NCBI GenBank assembly: GCA_947184155.2
Contig: CAMXCT020006647.1
Span: 186,001-250,000 of the forward strand
Direction of reading: 5' to 3'
Origin: Cladocopium goreaui
Lineage: Eukaryota > Sar > Dinophyceae > Suessiales > Symbiodiniaceae
DNA length: 64,000 bases
Part shown: piece after piece, positions 62,327-64,000 of the stretch
How the letters are laid out: every line of letters starts with the position of its first letter
Numbering within the stretch: position 1 is the stretch's first letter
Translations under genes and position numbers: made by a program
The notes under the pieces: model-generated
Database searches by the model: none
Seen by the model: only the letters and a program-made list of their open reading frames with translations
Told to the model about the DNA's origin: nothing

Positions 62327-62696
62327 GCGCGGGTGATCTTGGCCATAAAGATTGGTGGCTGAAGCTTCTAGAGGTTCTAACATAAATAGATGCTGATAAC
62401 ATCAATTTTTGGATGAACACCAATAAACTCAACAAATGTGAATTTAGTATGGTTTTATCCCAAAAGTGATTTTATCAGCATCTATTTATGTTGTGGTTCT
62501 CTAGAAGTTTGGATGTGAAACGATGTTAGAAGTTTGGATATTGACCAATGCAATTGGGTTTGTTGCATGCTAACACCCAAATTTCGGATGTACCCCACAT
62601 TTCGGATGTGTGTATAAATCACAACACACGGGATTTACCAAGATGTTTGCTGGCGTATTGGCTAGCAAGAATTCGATATGGGATACTGATGGATAC

Positions 62697-62810
62697 TGGT
62701 TGGTGGTTTGGAACCATGGAATTTTATGACTTTCCAGAAACAGTTGGGAATGTCATAATCCCAATGAGCACGAGCATATTTTTTGGAGGGGTAGGTCAAC
62801 CACCAACCAG
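62697..62810. mobile_element. MITE, CTGGTTGGTGG family
   Basis: CTGGTTGGTGGTTTGGAACC ... CAACCACCAACCAG. Flanked by GATA on both sides (GGATA|C... and ...AG|GATATG), though this is not certain to be a target duplication. Confidence 0.9.
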
Positions 62811-62994
62811 GATATGACTGGAGAAAATAAAAAGTGATCTATGTAACCGTCAATGGTAGGTAATTGACAACGCAGTAAGACAAGTGGATTCAATGTAGCC
62901 TTTGGATGCCTTTGGGAGATAATTACACCGGACTCACTGAAACACATTGAAACAGGAGAACTGTGAATTCAACTGCCCAACATGGACAATTGAT

Positions 62995-63110
62995 TATATA
63001 TTATGTATATATATGATTATATATAATGATATATACATATATATATGATTGTATATATATATGATTATATATATGATTATATATATATGATTATATATAT
63101 ATACAAGTAA
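62995..63110. repeat. TATATATGATTA microsatellite
   Basis: ATATATGATTATATATATGA units. Confidence 0.9.
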
Positions 63111-63420
63111 TATACAAGTATATAAGCTAGGAATTACTGTAATCAATAGAATTGACAAGAAATCATGGGAGACCAGGGCAGGTGAGTTTGCTTGCTATGG
63201 CAGGGCCCACCTTTTACATCCTTTTACTAGGTCCATTATCCATGTCCAATTGAATACCAAATAATCCACAATTTACAATCATTTATATCCATGACCCGGT
63301 CGATTCCTAGATATAAAACGATGTTTTTTTTAAAAATAAACATACTTTAAAAGATGTGGAAAACCATTGTTTTTTCCTAGATAACCCCTTTTTTTCCAGG
63401 TAAACCCGGGCACTTAAAAG

Positions 63421-63499
63421 CCTGTGCTGGAGATCCCCCCCTCGCCTGAGATCTTTCCTGCGGAAGTTGCTGGCTGAGAAGGAACTGACAATCCCAGAG
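63421..63499 (+). CDS. Candidate exon
   Basis: 79 nt after CACTTAAAAG, before CCAGAG|GTGCCA, reading RSPPRLRSFLRKLLAEKELT then IPE. Last candidate exon in the window. Confidence 0.6.
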
Positions 63500-64000
63500 G
63501 TGCCACGGTGACCTGGATAGAAACCAACCATTTTGAAATTAACAATGGTGGTATCATGGGGATATGATAGGATATATTTTACTAGTATGATATGGATCTA
63601 TATCTTAGAGAAAAGATTTCTGAAAACATCGATTAGCTACAAACTTGTGGTCCATATTTATCTATCGATTGGTCAAACGTCTCCGTTGTCGTTGTTCAGA
63701 CTTTCATTTGCTTGATTGCACCTCATATCCACATGCGTGTATGTTTTTATTTCTTGGTGGCAGCTCATTAAAATGTCCTTAGTTCATCTAGATCTCTCTT
63801 TGTATTGGCTCTTGGCTATTACAGATTTAGTGGCTTGCTGAGTTACCCTCCTGTGGCCACCATTTGAAGATCATTTTCTGGAGGAGAAACCAGCCAGGTT
63901 TTCCACATCTTTTTGTATGTCTGACATTTTTTTTAAAATCAATTTCAGCCAGGTTTTCCACATTATTGTTCCAAGCTAATGGATATTTTATCCTCCATTT
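63500..64000. other. Intron-like end of window
   Basis: AT-rich, with a short direct repeat GCCAGGTTTTCCACAT (63892 and 63948). No exon seen. Confidence 0.4.

Noticed and set aside
1-64000. CRISPR arrays, bacterial operons, tRNA or rRNA genes
   Set aside because: No direct-repeat/spacer pattern, no cloverleaf or rRNA-like sequence was seen; gene structure is eukaryotic.

Overview
The window looks like nuclear DNA of a dinoflagellate, probably of the Symbiodiniaceae type. The evidence is long AT-rich intron-like DNA, very small candidate exons with GT, GC and sometimes GA donors, dense families of short inverted-repeat (MITE-like) elements, telomere-like CCCTAAA repeats, and stretches that resemble the 3' part of the dinoflagellate spliced leader. 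I did no database search, so the taxonomic reading is inference.

Layout. (1) Positions 1-19.5 kb are mostly non-coding. They hold microsatellites and minisatellites (9-bp TTTACTACG array, about 70-bp array, G-rich array of roughly 85 bp, ATG/GAT arrays, GTGTGTAAAAG arrays), two copies of a diverged repeat of about 1.6 kb (296-1810 and 17757-19445), and a series of tiny plus-strand exon-like segments that mostly encode charged, coiled-coil-like peptides. (2) Positions 19579-38686 are a very large Ty1/Copia-type LTR retrotransposon of about 19.1 kb. It has two diverged LTR-like ends, a primer-binding-like site, a polypurine-like tract and five long ORFs. ORF1 is a Gag with a long coiled coil, two CCCH zinc fingers and an aspartic protease. 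ORF2 is an integrase. ORF3 has reverse transcriptase and RNase H followed by about 1850 residues of unassigned sequence. ORF4 has a CCHC zinc knuckle and a domain resembling the RNA 2'-phosphotransferase Tpt1/KptA. ORF5 is a small basic-tailed protein. Each ORF lies in the -1 frame relative to the one before it, and two junctions are exact ATGA stop/start overlaps. (3) Positions 38.7-64 kb are again intron-like, with at least a dozen copies of a CTGGTTGGTGG...CCACCAACCAG MITE, several copies of a TACCCTCTGGTAA...TTACCAGAGGGTA MITE, other inverted-repeat elements and about 18 further tiny plus-strand exon candidates.

How it fits together. The simplest reading is that most of the window lies inside one or more very long plus-strand host genes made of exons of about 20-100 nt, with introns filled by repeats, and that the giant Copia element sits in one of these introns. 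The exon phases do not all join, so I have not reconstructed a protein. The most unusual material is the part of the retroelement downstream of RNase H (about 30-38 kb), above all the Tpt1/KptA-like domain, together with the spliced-leader-like sequence at comparable places in both LTRs.
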